This document shows, one piece after another, positions 36,614-46,136 of a DNA stretch of 64,000 nt. The translations under genes and the position numbers were made by a program. The notes beneath the pieces are model-generated. The model saw only the letters and a list, made by a program, of their open reading frames with translations, did not search any database and was not told where the DNA came from. Position 1 is the first letter of the stretch; every line of letters starts with the position of its first letter. This stretch comes from Maribacter antarcticus DSM 21422 (GTDB lineage: Bacteria; Bacteroidota; Bacteroidia; Flavobacteriales; Flavobacteriaceae): NCBI RefSeq assembly GCF_000621125.1, contig NZ_JHZC01000004.1, forward strand, positions 434,001 to 498,000. Reading direction: 5' to 3'.

Positions 36614-37261
36614 CTAATTTCTAATGATGTAGTAGTCTTTATCCTCGTACTTTGATGCATCAAAAGTAAATAAGGTTTTTGATAAAGGTTGATTCGTTTT
36701 AAAAGAATTAACAGTAATAGTAGTTTTAGTTCCGTTTTTCCCTGTTTCAATAAGCTTATAGATATGCTTTGTTTCTCTATCTATACCTAATAACCTAGAC
36801 TTTATTTCAGTATCTGAATCGATAGGGATTAGTTTTACATACTGGATTTTTCTTCCTTGTACGTTTTGCAATATGTCCATCGCATAATTGTGTCCCGTTC
36901 TATAAAACGTAAGCATTTTTGAAGGTGACATGGAATTTTCATCTTCAGATAAATCTTCTATGGTCACTTCTTCATTTTCAGGTACGATGGTATAGACTTT
37001 TCTGCCGTCATACAATTGCTGTGAACCCAGATAGTTAAAAATATACTTTTCTCCAGCTAAGGTAACATCGCCGCGTGTTTCTTGATTAATACCCGCTTCT
37101 GTGTTATTTAGGTCAAATTTAAAGTCCACAAAGATATTATCATAGCTTTTGACTTTGGCATATACTTGGTCCAATAAAGCTTTTGCCTTTGTGGATTTTT
37201 GTGCATGGGAAATGCTAGCAACTAATAAAAACGCAAATACTATTCCTAATTTTTTCATCAA
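36614..37261 (-). CDS. lolA: LolA-like outer-membrane lipoprotein carrier
   Basis: A 215-aa periplasmic protein with signal peptide MMKKLGIVFAFLLVASISHAQ and the beta-rich LolA fold (KAKALLDQVYAKVKSYDNIFV, RGDVTLAGEKYIFNYLG, DGRKVYTIVPENEEV). It receives lipoproteins from LolCDE and delivers them to the outer membrane. Its gene ends 5 bp before the LptF/G start. Both neighbours are envelope-transport genes, in an order common in Flavobacteriaceae. Confidence 0.88.
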   Translation of the reverse strand: MMKKLGIVFAFLLVASISHAQKSTKAKALLDQVYAKVKSYDNIFVDFKFDLNNTEAGINQETRGDVTLAGEKYIFNYLGSQQLYDGRKVYTIVPENEEVTIEDLSEDENSMSPSKMLTFYRTGHNYAMDILQNVQGRKIQYVKLIPIDSDTEIKSRLLGIDRETKHIYKLIETGKNGTKTTITVNSFKTNQPLSKTLFTFDASKYEDKDYYIIRN

Positions 37262-37355
37262 TCTAAATCTATTTTTCTAACTATAAATACTTGAAGCTAC
37301 TATGCTATCTTTTGTATTATTTTTGCCTTGGTAAATGTTATCTCACCTGAGATGC

Positions 37356-39725
37356 TTATTCGCTATCTAATAATAGTTGTAGCCCTACAAGGTCTGGAAC
37401 CAGTACTTGCCTTGCCTTGCTGCCTTCAAAGGGGCCAACTATACCAGCTGCTTCCAGCTGATCAACAATACGGCCTGCGCGGTTGTAACCAAGCTTCAAT
37501 TTTCTTTGTATCAAAGAAGCAGAGCCCTGTTGCGCAATCACAATGACTTCTGCTGCTTCACGAAACTTTGCATCCCGTTCGGAAATATTATTATCAACAC
37601 TCGTGCCAGAATCCTCGCCTACATATTCCGGTAGTTCGTATGCTTCTGGATACGCACGTTGGCTACCTATATATTCGGTAATTTTAGCTACTTCTGGCGT
37701 GTCAACGAAAGCGCATTGTATGCGTGTAACTTCGTTACCTTGGGTAAATAGCATATCCCCACGGCCTATAAGTTGGTCCGCACCTTGGGCATCAAGAATG
37801 GTTCTAGAATCTATTTTTGAAGTTACCCTAAATGCCAATCTTGCTGGGAAGTTGGCTTTTATAATTCCTGTAATTACATTTACTGATGGCCGTTGCGTTG
37901 CAATTATCAAGTGAATGCCTATTGCCCTGGCGAGTTGTGCGAGTCTGGCAACTGGAGTTTCCACTTCTTTTCCAGCAGTCATAATCAAATCTGCAAACTC
38001 ATCGATAACCAAAACGATATAAGGTAGGAACTTATGTCCGTCATTCGGATTCAGTTTTCTAGCCTTAAATTTTGTATTGTATTCTTTTAAATTACGTACC
38101 ATGGCCAATTTTAGTAACTCATAGCGATTGTCCATTTCAATACACAGTGAATTAAGAGTGTGAATTACTTTTGTATTGTCGGTAATAATGGCCTCTGCCG
38201 AATCTGGTAGTTTGGCGAGGAAATGACGTTCTATCTTATTGTATAATGTAAGTTCTACCTTTTTTGGATCTACCAAAATAAACTTAACTTCAGCAGGATG
38301 TTTTTTATACAAGAGCGATGTTAATACAGCATTTAAACCAACAGACTTACCTTGTCCAGTAGCACCAGCCATAAGCAAGTGTGGCATTTTGGCTAAATCT
38401 ACCACAAAGGTTTCGTTGCTAATTGTCTTTCCAAAGGCAATAGGCAGTTCCATCTCGGCGTTTTGAAATTTTTTGGAGGCTATTACCGAACGCATAGAAA
38501 CGATACTTGCATTTTTATTAGGCACCTCTATACCAATGGTTCCTTTCCCCGGTATTGGAGCAATAATCCGTATCCCTAATGCTGCTAAGGATAGCGCAAT
38601 GTCGTCTTCTAAGTTTTTTATTTTGGAAATACGAACCCCTGCTTCTGGGACAATTTCGTATAAGGTTACCGTTGGGCCTATGGTAGCTTTGATTTGGGCA
38701 ATACCAATTTTATAATTTTTTAGGGTATCAACAATTTTGTCTTTGTTTTCTTCAAGCTCTTCTTGGTTTATGGTAATGCCGCCCGTTACCCCGTGTGGGT
38801 CCAAGAGTTCTATGGTCGGAAATTTGTAGTTGCCTAATTCTAAGGTGGGATCAAATTCTCCAAAATCGTCTACTAGTTTATTTGCGAGTACATCTAATTC
38901 TTCCTGCTCCTCCACAACGTGCTCCACTTCCATATTTAAGGTTGGCTCCTCTTCCTCTGATTCTGTGGGAATCGTAATTTCAAAATCGTTAGCAATGGGT
39001 TTTTTTTCTAAATGTGGAATTTCTGCTTTATGGGTATAGGTGTCAATAATTACCGGTTCCTCGTCCAAACCAAGTGGTAGTGTATCTTCCGTTGTGGACT
39101 TTGTTTTGCGTGATGACTTAAACTCTGACGATAAGGCTTCCTGTTTTGATTTAAAAAATGATGCAACACCTTCTGGTGTAAGTTTAAACAAGCGAACGGT
39201 TATAAAAACAAGACCAAAAACCAAGAGTAGGAGTACGCCAATTTTTCCAGCATAGTCCTGTAGAAAATCATTTATTTCATAGCCTATCAAACCTCCCAGA
39301 AGCGGACTTTCTGTAGCAAAAAAACCAAGAGTGACCGAAATCCATATAATGAATATAAGTCCCCATATCCATTTTTTAAGGAGCCCCTTCTTATCCAAAC
39401 CCAAAAACATGTAGATACCACTTAAACAAAGCAAAATAGGAAAAATCAAAGCTGAAATCCCAAAGCCTTTATAAACAAAAAAGTGACTTACACTAGCACC
39501 AAATTTATTTAATAGGTTATTTGCTTGTTCGTTACGATTCTTGAATTCCGTTAACATGCTTTGGTCCTCTTGCCATGTAAAATAAAAGGAGATGAACGAG
39601 AAGAACAGGGCAATGCTAAAAAGCGCCAAGAGACTGCCCAATATAATCTTGTTCTGTTTAGACAAGAGTAAGGGTTTTTTGTTTTTAGTAGGTGTGGGCT
39701 TTCTTTTGGGTGCCTTCTTTGCCAT
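37356..39725 (-). CDS. ftsK: DNA translocase FtsK
   Basis: A 789-aa FtsK/SpoIIIE ATPase. Four N-terminal membrane helices (about residues 25-190), an acidic linker (about 210-320), the alpha domain, the motor beta domain with Walker A GATGQGKSVGLNA (about 460) and Walker B IVLVIDEFADL, and a C-terminal winged-helix gamma domain (about 720-789; ASLIQRKLKLGYNRAGRIVDQL) that reads KOPS-like sites. It segregates the chromosome terminus and helps dif recombination at the septum. Length is normal for Bacteroidota. A CAAATTTA at 39754-39761 (TAAATTTG on the gene strand) is a candidate -7 box. Confidence 0.95.
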   Translation of the reverse strand: MAKKAPKRKPTPTKNKKPLLLSKQNKIILGSLLALFSIALFFSFISFYFTWQEDQSMLTEFKNRNEQANNLLNKFGASVSHFFVYKGFGISALIFPILLCLSGIYMFLGLDKKGLLKKWIWGLIFIIWISVTLGFFATESPLLGGLIGYEINDFLQDYAGKIGVLLLLVFGLVFITVRLFKLTPEGVASFFKSKQEALSSEFKSSRKTKSTTEDTLPLGLDEEPVIIDTYTHKAEIPHLEKKPIANDFEITIPTESEEEEPTLNMEVEHVVEEQEELDVLANKLVDDFGEFDPTLELGNYKFPTIELLDPHGVTGGITINQEELEENKDKIVDTLKNYKIGIAQIKATIGPTVTLYEIVPEAGVRISKIKNLEDDIALSLAALGIRIIAPIPGKGTIGIEVPNKNASIVSMRSVIASKKFQNAEMELPIAFGKTISNETFVVDLAKMPHLLMAGATGQGKSVGLNAVLTSLLYKKHPAEVKFILVDPKKVELTLYNKIERHFLAKLPDSAEAIITDNTKVIHTLNSLCIEMDNRYELLKLAMVRNLKEYNTKFKARKLNPNDGHKFLPYIVLVIDEFADLIMTAGKEVETPVARLAQLARAIGIHLIIATQRPSVNVITGIIKANFPARLAFRVTSKIDSRTILDAQGADQLIGRGDMLFTQGNEVTRIQCAFVDTPEVAKITEYIGSQRAYPEAYELPEYVGEDSGTSVDNNISERDAKFREAAEVIVIAQQGSASLIQRKLKLGYNRAGRIVDQLEAAGIVGPFEGSKARQVLVPDLVGLQLLLDSE

Positions 39726-39753
39726 GAAACGATTTATTCTTGGGGCTAAATTA

Positions 39754-39761
39754 CAAATTTA
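39754..39761 (-). promoter_or_regulatory. Candidate -7 box upstream of ftsK
   Basis: On the minus strand this reads TAAATTTG (TAnnTTTG consensus), about 30 bp before the ftsK start. No clear -33 TTTG is seen. Confidence 0.35.
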
Positions 39762-39787
39762 CGGTCTAAGCCGTCTGAATTGTGGGT

Positions 39788-40153
39788 TTAAAAAATCTTG
39801 GGAAAATATATGATGCAGCCAATAATACTGGCTACTATGGAAACTAGCATCACAGCCCCAGCGGAAATATCCTTTATAAAACCTATTTTTTTATCAAATT
39901 CTGGTTGTACAAAATCACATAATTTTTCTACAGCGGTATTCATACCTTCGGTTCCCAAAACAAGGGCTATGGCAAAAAGTTGCATAATCCATTCTGTTGT
40001 GCTGATATCAAAATAAAAACCGGCAGCAGTCATAATCAACCCTAGACAAACCTGAATTTTAATACTCGCTTCCGTACGTATCAAAAGTATGGCCCCGCGA
40101 ATTGCGAAGCCAACACTTTTTATTCTATTCAATAGAAAGGACTCTTTGGGCAT
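39788..40153 (-). CDS. dgkA: Diacylglycerol kinase (DgkA family)
   Basis: A 121-aa integral membrane kinase of the prokaryotic DgkA family: three membrane helices (about 38-55, 60-78, 98-118) and the active-site motif EGMNTAVEKLCDFV (family E-x-N-T-A-I-E). It phosphorylates diacylglycerol, or undecaprenol in some lineages, using ATP, and recycles lipid by-products of envelope synthesis. It sits 16 bp after tpx and 62 bp before ftsK on the same strand. Confidence 0.9.
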   Translation of the reverse strand: MPKESFLLNRIKSVGFAIRGAILLIRTEASIKIQVCLGLIMTAAGFYFDISTTEWIMQLFAIALVLGTEGMNTAVEKLCDFVQPEFDKKIGFIKDISAGAVMLVSIVASIIGCIIYFPKIF

Positions 40154-40169
40154 AATGAAATAGGACTTT

Positions 40170-40673
40170 CTAGGCCATTAAGGCTTCCAATACAGCTTTA
40201 TAGTTTGGTTCGTCAACGATTTCAGATACCTGCTCTGAATACAAAATACTTCCTTTTTCATCTATGACCACAACGGCTCTGGAATGCAAAGGCGCCAATG
40301 GGCCATCCGTAAAATTAAGGTTATACGCTTTTCCAAAATTACCATCTTTGAAATCTGAAAGCATTATAATATTTTCAATTCCTTCTGCACCACAAAAACG
40401 CGCTTGTGCAAAGGGTAAGTCTTTGGATATACAAAGCACAATGGTATTATCTAATCCCGCAGCTTCCGTATTAAATTGCCTTACAGATTGTGCACAAGTA
40501 CCGGTATCAACACTTGGGAAGATATTAAGTACTACTCTAGAGCCTTTGTAATCGGAAAGTTTTACGGTAGCCAAATCGTTTGTAGTCAATTGAAATTCTG
40601 GAGCTTTACTTCCTGATGCAGGTAGTGTACCCAATGTATGTATAGCATTTCCTTTTAATGTAATTGAAGCCAT
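40170..40673 (-). CDS. tpx: Thiol peroxidase Tpx
   Basis: A 167-aa atypical 2-Cys peroxiredoxin: peroxidatic Cys in SVDTGTCAQSVRQFN and resolving Cys in AQARFCGAEGI, with the Tpx-specific LCISKDLPFAQ. It reduces hydrogen and lipid peroxides using thioredoxin. No signal peptide, so cytosolic here. First gene of the minus-strand cluster, preceded by a 222-bp spacer. Confidence 0.95.
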   Translation of the reverse strand: MASITLKGNAIHTLGTLPASGSKAPEFQLTTNDLATVKLSDYKGSRVVLNIFPSVDTGTCAQSVRQFNTEAAGLDNTIVLCISKDLPFAQARFCGAEGIENIIMLSDFKDGNFGKAYNLNFTDGPLAPLHSRAVVVIDEKGSILYSEQVSEIVDEPNYKAVLEALMA

Positions 40674-40895
40674 TTTGTTGTCTTTATGAATTATGTTGTG
40701 AAATTAAAAAATAATAGATTGAAATATAGGGGTTTTTGGAAGTAAATAATCAATTTAGTATTCTTTTAGGAGTTGCTTTGTTCTAGCCCCTTTGAAATAA
40801 AAAATCATGATGTACGAAATAGGATGCAACCTAAAAGTATGACCGCTATACATCCTGAAGTGCTTTATAGTGAACACGAATAAATGGTATTATTT

Positions 40896-42386
40896 TTACG
40901 CTTCGCTAGCCTTGCTGGTTAATTGCTTGATTTTAATTCCTAATCCTGCAAAAATCAACGTCATAATCGGACTTAACCAATTAAAAATAGCAAAAATAAA
41001 ATAATCCGATACGCTAACACCCAAAACGCCACTATGATATGCACCACAAGTATTCCAAGGAATCAGAACAGAGGTGACCGTACCAGAATCCTCTAGGGTT
41101 CGACTTAGATTTTCTGGAGCCAAACCTCTGTCAGCATAAGCTTTCGCAAACATTTTTCCTGGCACTACAATAGCCAGGTATTGGTCGGAAGCCGTCACGT
41201 TTAAGGCCAAACAGCTTGCAACTGTACTTGAAAAGAGTCCAAACGTAGTTTTTGCCATACTTAAAAGAGAGGCGCTGATACGGGCTAACGCACCGATACC
41301 ATCCATAATACCCCCAAACACCATAGCGCAGACAATAAGCCAAATGGTACCTAACATACCTGCCATGCCTTTAGCTGTGAACAAGTCGCTTAATGCTTCA
41401 TTGTCCGTGGGAATAGTCGTATTTACAGTAATTGCCTTCAGTATGCCCTTATAACCCGATTCAAAAGTAAGTTCCTTTGCATTGGTGATCCCAGCCACGA
41501 TATCTGGCTGAAAAAATAATGCAAAAGCCCCACCAAGAAGTGTTCCAATGAGCAGTGCCGCTAAGGGAGGTGTTTTTTTGATTATTAAAAAGATAACGAT
41601 AAGCGGAACTATAAATAGCCATCCGCTAATATTAAAACTTGCTTCTATCGATTTTAAAATACCATCTATATCCGCAGTTCCAGAAGTTTCAAGATTCAAT
41701 CCGATAACGATAAAAACGGTCAGAGTAATCAATATCGTAGGAATCGTGGTTATGGTCATATATTTGATATGACTAAAGAGTTCGCCGCCTGCCATGGCTG
41801 GTGCCAAGTTGGTGGTATCACTCAAAGGCGATAATTTATCTCCAAAATATGCACCGGAAAGGACAGCACCTGCTGTCATTCCCAATGAAATGCCTAATGC
41901 ATCTCCAATGCCTATTAATGCAATACCTACAGTGGCCGATGTTGTCCAGCTGCTTCCGGTTGCAATAGAGATAATGGCGCAAATAATAACACAGGCCGCA
42001 AGAAATATAGTAGGATTCAAGATTTGGAGTCCGTAATAAATCATGGCGGGGATAATACCGCTTATCAACCATGTCCCCGCAAGCGCTCCTACCATTAAAA
42101 GGATAAGTAATGCTCCCGTAGTGGATTTTACGTTTTCGGCAACTTCCGCAATCATTGTTTTGTAGGAAACCTTATTGCTAAATCCTACGATTGAAGCTAC
42201 AGCGCCACCCAATAATAATACAAACTGATTGGACCCGCTTAACGCATCATCCCCAAAAACATAAACGTTATACGCCAACATTACCACGAGAACTATAACG
42301 GGAATTAGTGCTTCCCAGATACTTAGCTCTTTGTTTTCGACAATATTTTCGTTCTGTCGGTGTTTATTCGGGTTTTTCTTGGCCAT
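40896..42386 (-). CDS. nhaC: Na+/H+ antiporter NhaC family
   Basis: A 496-aa protein with about 11-12 membrane helices and the motifs of the NhaC group (TGSSWTTSATVGIALIGIG, GAYFGDKLSPLSDTTNLAPA, VTASDQYLAIVVPGKMF, SVLIPWNTCGAYHSGVLG). It exchanges Na+ for protons, as expected in a marine bacterium; some NhaC relatives move malate/lactate or amino acids instead. Monocistronic, with 69 bp to the upstream gamma-family gene. Confidence 0.9.
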   Translation of the reverse strand: MAKKNPNKHRQNENIVENKELSIWEALIPVIVLVVMLAYNVYVFGDDALSGSNQFVLLLGGAVASIVGFSNKVSYKTMIAEVAENVKSTTGALLILLMVGALAGTWLISGIIPAMIYYGLQILNPTIFLAACVIICAIISIATGSSWTTSATVGIALIGIGDALGISLGMTAGAVLSGAYFGDKLSPLSDTTNLAPAMAGGELFSHIKYMTITTIPTILITLTVFIVIGLNLETSGTADIDGILKSIEASFNISGWLFIVPLIVIFLIIKKTPPLAALLIGTLLGGAFALFFQPDIVAGITNAKELTFESGYKGILKAITVNTTIPTDNEALSDLFTAKGMAGMLGTIWLIVCAMVFGGIMDGIGALARISASLLSMAKTTFGLFSSTVASCLALNVTASDQYLAIVVPGKMFAKAYADRGLAPENLSRTLEDSGTVTSVLIPWNTCGAYHSGVLGVSVSDYFIFAIFNWLSPIMTLIFAGLGIKIKQLTSKASEA

Positions 42387-42455
42387 CTATTATTGGTTTG
42401 GTTTCCCGTAATATTACAACTTATGCCACGGTTGTGCAAACCTTATTACAATGGG

Positions 42456-43679
42456 TTATTGGCTAATTAAAGTCTTGCTTCCTAGAATTTCTAGTTGTTC
42501 CATACATTGCTTCATCTGCTCATAGGTTCTTTGGATATCATTGTCCAACCCTATGGAAAAACGAATTAATCCGTCGCCCAGTCCCATTTCTTTCTGTTCT
42601 TCTTCAGGAATTTCAGAGGAAGTTGAACTCCCGGGCGCGCTAAATAATGTTTTGTAGAATCCTAAACTCACGGCCAAATACCCTAATTTATTGTCTTGCA
42701 TCAATTCCATGAGGGCATTTGCATTTTCCAAAGAACCAACATCTAGCGAGATAAGACCTCCAAATCCATATTGAGGAATCATTTGGTCTTTCATTTTTAA
42801 ATGTCCAGGATGGGAGGAAAGTCCGGGATAAATGACCTTTAATCCGTCAGCTTCAAATTTTTCTGCAAGAAAAAGCGCATTTTCGCTGTGTTTTTGTATT
42901 CTTATATGCAGGGTGCGCATATTTTTAAGGATTGATGCTCCTCGTTGACTATCCAACGTGCTACCCAAAAGCATTCCTGCGCCATTGTTTACATCTTTTA
43001 GACCCAGACAAAAATCAGTCGTGCCACAAACAACCCCAGCAACACAATCGCTGGTTCCGTTGATGAACTTGGTAAGGCTATGGATAACAATAGTTGCTCC
43101 TAAGGATGCGGGACGGATAGTTAAGGGCGAAAAGGTATTATCTACTACTAATGGAATTTCGTTTTTATGGGAAATCTTTGCCAAAGCCGAAATATCAGCA
43201 ACTTCCAATAATGGATTACTCACGCTTTCGCAATAAATCATTTTAGTTTTTGGCGTGATGGCCTTTGCAACAGCGTCCATATCCGTAATGTCCACAAAAG
43301 AAGTTTCGATATTGAACTTTTTAAGGAAGTTTTTCATAAAAGCATAAGTGCCCCCATAAATCGTCCTGCTGCTCACAATATGGTCACCTGCATTACACAG
43401 TTGCAGGATTACGGCCGTAATGGCACCCATTCCACTTGCGGTAACGTTTGCGGCCTCGGTACCTTCCAATGCTGCAAGTGCTTCTCCTAAATATAGGTTG
43501 GAAGGGGTAGAATGCCTACTATAAAGATAACAGCCTTCGGTATTTCCTTCAAAGGTATCGAACATGGTTTTGGCCGATAGAAAGGTATATGTAGAGGAAT
43601 CTGAAATAGAGGGGTTAACACCACCATACTCTCCAAAATGTTGTAAATCCTGTAAATCGTTCGCTGCTTTCTTACTCAT
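42456..43679 (-). CDS. Cys/Met metabolism PLP enzyme (methionine gamma-lyase-like)
   Basis: A 407-aa fold-type I enzyme from the ATG at 43679 (MSKKAANDLQDLQ); the ATG at 43700 adds MLAKYTI only. Motifs: YLYSRHSTPSNLYLGEALAALEGTE, TASGMGAITAVILQL, VVDNTFSPLTIRPASLGATIVIHSLTKFINGTSDCVAG (Schiff-base Lys in SLTKF). The active-site Cys typical of methionine gamma-lyase is not evident, so cystathionine or homocysteine gamma-lyase/synthase roles are possible. It diverges from an Lrp/AsnC regulator, the same arrangement as methionine gamma-lyase with its Lrp-type activator in Pseudomonas. Confidence 0.85.
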   Translation of the reverse strand: MSKKAANDLQDLQHFGEYGGVNPSISDSSTYTFLSAKTMFDTFEGNTEGCYLYSRHSTPSNLYLGEALAALEGTEAANVTASGMGAITAVILQLCNAGDHIVSSRTIYGGTYAFMKNFLKKFNIETSFVDITDMDAVAKAITPKTKMIYCESVSNPLLEVADISALAKISHKNEIPLVVDNTFSPLTIRPASLGATIVIHSLTKFINGTSDCVAGVVCGTTDFCLGLKDVNNGAGMLLGSTLDSQRGASILKNMRTLHIRIQKHSENALFLAEKFEADGLKVIYPGLSSHPGHLKMKDQMIPQYGFGGLISLDVGSLENANALMELMQDNKLGYLAVSLGFYKTLFSAPGSSTSSEIPEEEQKEMGLGDGLIRFSIGLDNDIQRTYEQMKQCMEQLEILGSKTLISQ

Positions 43680-43754
43680 AATAGTATATTTTGCAAGCAA
43701 ACTTATAGTATTAGTGATTAATTGTCAATGGTAATTGATTAATACAGAATATAA

Positions 43755-43770
43755 AACTATATTTATAGTA
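43755..43770. promoter_or_regulatory. AT-rich palindrome, candidate Lrp/AsnC operator
   Basis: ACTATA-TT-TATAGT (43756-43769) is a perfect palindrome between the divergent gamma-family gene and the Lrp-type regulator, in size and composition like known Lrp/AsnC sites. Binding is inferred only. Confidence 0.4.
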
Positions 43771-43831
43771 ATTTTAGAAAATATAACGGATATATTGTGC
43801 GTTGTATTCATTTAAAAGAACCCTATTCTTT

Positions 43832-44290
43832 ATGAAGCTAGATGCAATTGACTTGAAACTATTATGCCTTTTGCAACAAGATTGTAAAAAGACTACCAAG
43901 GAATATGCTCATCAACTTGGACTTTCTACCACTGCTGTTTATGAACGTATTAAGCGTTTAGAAAAGTCAGGGACCATTAAAAGCTATGTAGCCTTGGTAG
44001 GTAAAGTTGAAGTGGATAAAACTTTTATTGTGTTTTGCCATATAAAACTGGTACAACATACAAGGGAGAATATCAAACAATTTGAGCGCGAAGTTTTAAA
44101 ACTTGAGGAGGTAGTGGAGTGTCATCATTTGAGTGGAGATTATGATTATCTATTAAAAATAGTGGTTAGGGATATGGGCGATTATCGAAACTTTATGGTC
44201 TCCAAACTTACAGCGATTAACCATATAGGAAGCACACAAAGTTCGTTTACCATAAAAGAGGTAAAGCATTCTACAGCAATCCCGCTTTAA
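43832..44290 (+). CDS. Lrp/AsnC-family transcriptional regulator
   Basis: A 152-aa regulator from the ATG at 43832 (MKLDAIDLKLLCLLQQD), which aligns with the usual family start; the ATG at 43802 adds ten residues. N-terminal helix-turn-helix (TTKEYAHQLGLSTTAVYERIKRLEKSGTIKSYVALV) and a C-terminal RAM ligand domain (FIVFCHIKLVQHTRENIKQFE, ECHHLSGDYDYLLKIVVRD). Such proteins sense amino acids and control nearby catabolic genes; the divergent gamma-family enzyme is the obvious target. Confidence 0.92.
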   Translation: MKLDAIDLKLLCLLQQDCKKTTKEYAHQLGLSTTAVYERIKRLEKSGTIKSYVALVGKVEVDKTFIVFCHIKLVQHTRENIKQFEREVLKLEEVVECHHLSGDYDYLLKIVVRDMGDYRNFMVSKLTAINHIGSTQSSFTIKEVKHSTAIPL

Positions 44291-44306
44291 AAACAGAAAA
44301 TAGTAT

Positions 44307-44314
44307 TAATTTTG
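44307..44314 (+). promoter_or_regulatory. Candidate -7 box of lpdA
   Basis: TAATTTTG (TAnnTTTG) lies 25 bp before the lpdA ATG, with a weak TTTA 17 bp upstream in place of -33. Confidence 0.4.
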
Positions 44315-44338
44315 TAGTAATTTGAAAATATAGAAGAT

Positions 44339-45745
44339 ATGAATGAATATGACGTAGCCATTATAGGCTCTGGACCTGGAGGATATGTTGCCGCAATCCG
44401 TTGTGCCCAGTTGGGAATGAAGACCGTAATAATAGAAAAATATCCTACCCTAGGAGGTACTTGTTTGAATGTTGGTTGTATACCTTCTAAAGCCTTATTG
44501 GATTCATCGCACCACTATGAAGATGCCGTAAAACATTTTGAAGAACACGGTATTGAAATTCCGGGTGAAATAAAAATAAATCTAGAAAAAATGATAGGTC
44601 GCAAGCAGGCCGTCGTAGATCAGACCACCAAGGGTATTGAGTTCTTGATGGATAAAAACAAAATAGAAGTACGCCAAGGTTTAGGCAGTTTTAAGGATGC
44701 CACACACGTTAATATCACAAAAGATGATGGTAGCACGGATACTATAGAAGCGAAACATGTTATTATCGCAACAGGTTCCAAACCTTCTACATTACCATTT
44801 ATTACCGTGGATAAGGAACGCATTATCACATCAACCGATGCATTAAAATTAAAGGAGATTCCAAAGCACATGATTATTGTCGGTGGCGGTGTCATTGGAC
44901 TAGAGTTGGGTCAGGTGTATAAAAGATTGGGTGCAGAAGTTACGGTAGTAGAATATATGGATCGTATTATACCCGTTATGGATGCGGCACTTTCTAAGGA
45001 ACTTATGAAAGTATTGAAAAAGCAAAAGGTAAAATTTGCCCTGTCCCATAAAGTAAAATCTGTAGTGCGTAGCGGCGATAAAATAACCGTAAAGGCGGAC
45101 GATAAAAAAGGTAACGAAGTTATTTTTGAAGGTGATTATTGCTTGGTATCGGTGGGTAGAAGCCCCTTTACTAAAGGACTTAATCTAGAAGCGGCGGGCG
45201 TGAATTTGGACGATCGTGGCAGGGTTGCAGTAGATGGACATTTAAAAACGAATGTGGATAACATTTACGCCATTGGAGATGTTGTTAAAGGAGCTATGTT
45301 GGCCCACAAAGCTGAAGAGGAGGGAACCTTAGTAGCAGAGCAATTGGCAGGTCAGAAACCGCATATAGACTACAATTTAATACCTAATGTAGTATATACT
45401 TGGCCAGAGGTTGCATCCGTAGGCAAAACCGAAGAAGAGTTGAAAGAAGCGGGCGTTGCATACAAAGTTGGACAATTCCCCATGCGAGCTTTAGGTCGTG
45501 CCAGGGCGAGTACCGATATAGATGGATTTGTGAAAATATTGGCCGATAAAACTACGGATGAAGTATTGGGTGCACATATGATAGGTGCTAGATGTGCAGA
45601 TTTAATTACCGAAGCGGTTACCGCTATGGAGTTCCGTGCATCCGCGGAGGATATTGCGCGCATGAGTCATGCACACCCAACCTACGCCGAGGCAGTTAAA
45701 GAAGCAGCTTTGGCCGCGACGGGTGATCGTGCTTTGCATATTTAA
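44339..45745 (+). CDS. lpdA: Dihydrolipoyl dehydrogenase (E3)
   Basis: A 468-aa flavoprotein: FAD site AIIGSGPGGYVAAIRCAQLG, redox-active disulfide GGTCLNVGCIPSKALL, NAD site IVGGGVIGLELGQVYKRLGAEV, second FAD site NIYAIGDVVKGAMLAHKAEEEG, and C-terminal catalytic His-Glu in HAHPTYAEAVKEA. Reoxidises dihydrolipoamide of the pyruvate, 2-oxoglutarate and branched-chain dehydrogenase complexes and the glycine-cleavage system. The other subunits are not in the window. A bidirectional terminator follows. Confidence 0.95.
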   Translation: MNEYDVAIIGSGPGGYVAAIRCAQLGMKTVIIEKYPTLGGTCLNVGCIPSKALLDSSHHYEDAVKHFEEHGIEIPGEIKINLEKMIGRKQAVVDQTTKGIEFLMDKNKIEVRQGLGSFKDATHVNITKDDGSTDTIEAKHVIIATGSKPSTLPFITVDKERIITSTDALKLKEIPKHMIIVGGGVIGLELGQVYKRLGAEVTVVEYMDRIIPVMDAALSKELMKVLKKQKVKFALSHKVKSVVRSGDKITVKADDKKGNEVIFEGDYCLVSVGRSPFTKGLNLEAAGVNLDDRGRVAVDGHLKTNVDNIYAIGDVVKGAMLAHKAEEEGTLVAEQLAGQKPHIDYNLIPNVVYTWPEVASVGKTEEELKEAGVAYKVGQFPMRALGRARASTDIDGFVKILADKTTDEVLGAHMIGARCADLITEAVTAMEFRASAEDIARMSHAHPTYAEAVKEAALAATGDRALHI

Positions 45746-45788
45746 AGTAATACCTACCGCAAATTTGATGTAACGGTAGTGTCACAAC

Positions 45789-45823
45789 AAAAAAAAGCAG
45801 CCTTTTCGAGGCTGCTTTTTTTT
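45789..45823. terminator. Bidirectional terminator between lpdA and the CDGSH gene
   Basis: AAAAAAGCAGCC (45791-45802) and GGCTGCTTTTTT (45810-45821) form a 12-bp stem with loop TTTTCGA, placed between convergent genes, with A and T runs on both sides. Confidence 0.92.
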
Positions 45824-45850
45824 GTTTTCAAACGCTGTTTGAAAAAATAT

Positions 45851-46081
45851 CTACTTGTTATGACTCCCATCACAATGCGGAGGATTGCTTGTTTTTTTAC
45901 AAGTACATAAAAAAGCAGCCTTATCTTCTTCAACACTAAAACCCAAAGAAGGTGGCTTGTTATGTGCTCTGTGCGCACCATCACAAAAAGGTTGATTTTC
46001 ACTATGACTACAGGTGCACCATGCATATTTTCTGTCTTTTTCTAAATCTACTTGAATAGGGGAATATTTTACATCGCTCAT
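45851..46081 (-). CDS. Double CDGSH-type iron-sulfur protein
   Basis: A 76-aa protein with two CDGSH-type motifs, CTCSHSENQPFCDGAH and CTCKKTSNPPHCDGSH, each of the C-x-C-xn-C-D-G-A/S-H form that binds a 2Fe-2S cluster with three Cys and one His. Bacterial double-motif CDGSH proteins are small cytosolic electron or cluster carriers. Monocistronic and convergent to lpdA. Confidence 0.93.
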   Translation of the reverse strand: MSDVKYSPIQVDLEKDRKYAWCTCSHSENQPFCDGAHRAHNKPPSLGFSVEEDKAAFLCTCKKTSNPPHCDGSHNK

Positions 46082-46136
46082 ATATTACATTTTTTTACAA
46101 TGTAAGCGAAAGAACCGAAAACGGGAACGGTAGGAT

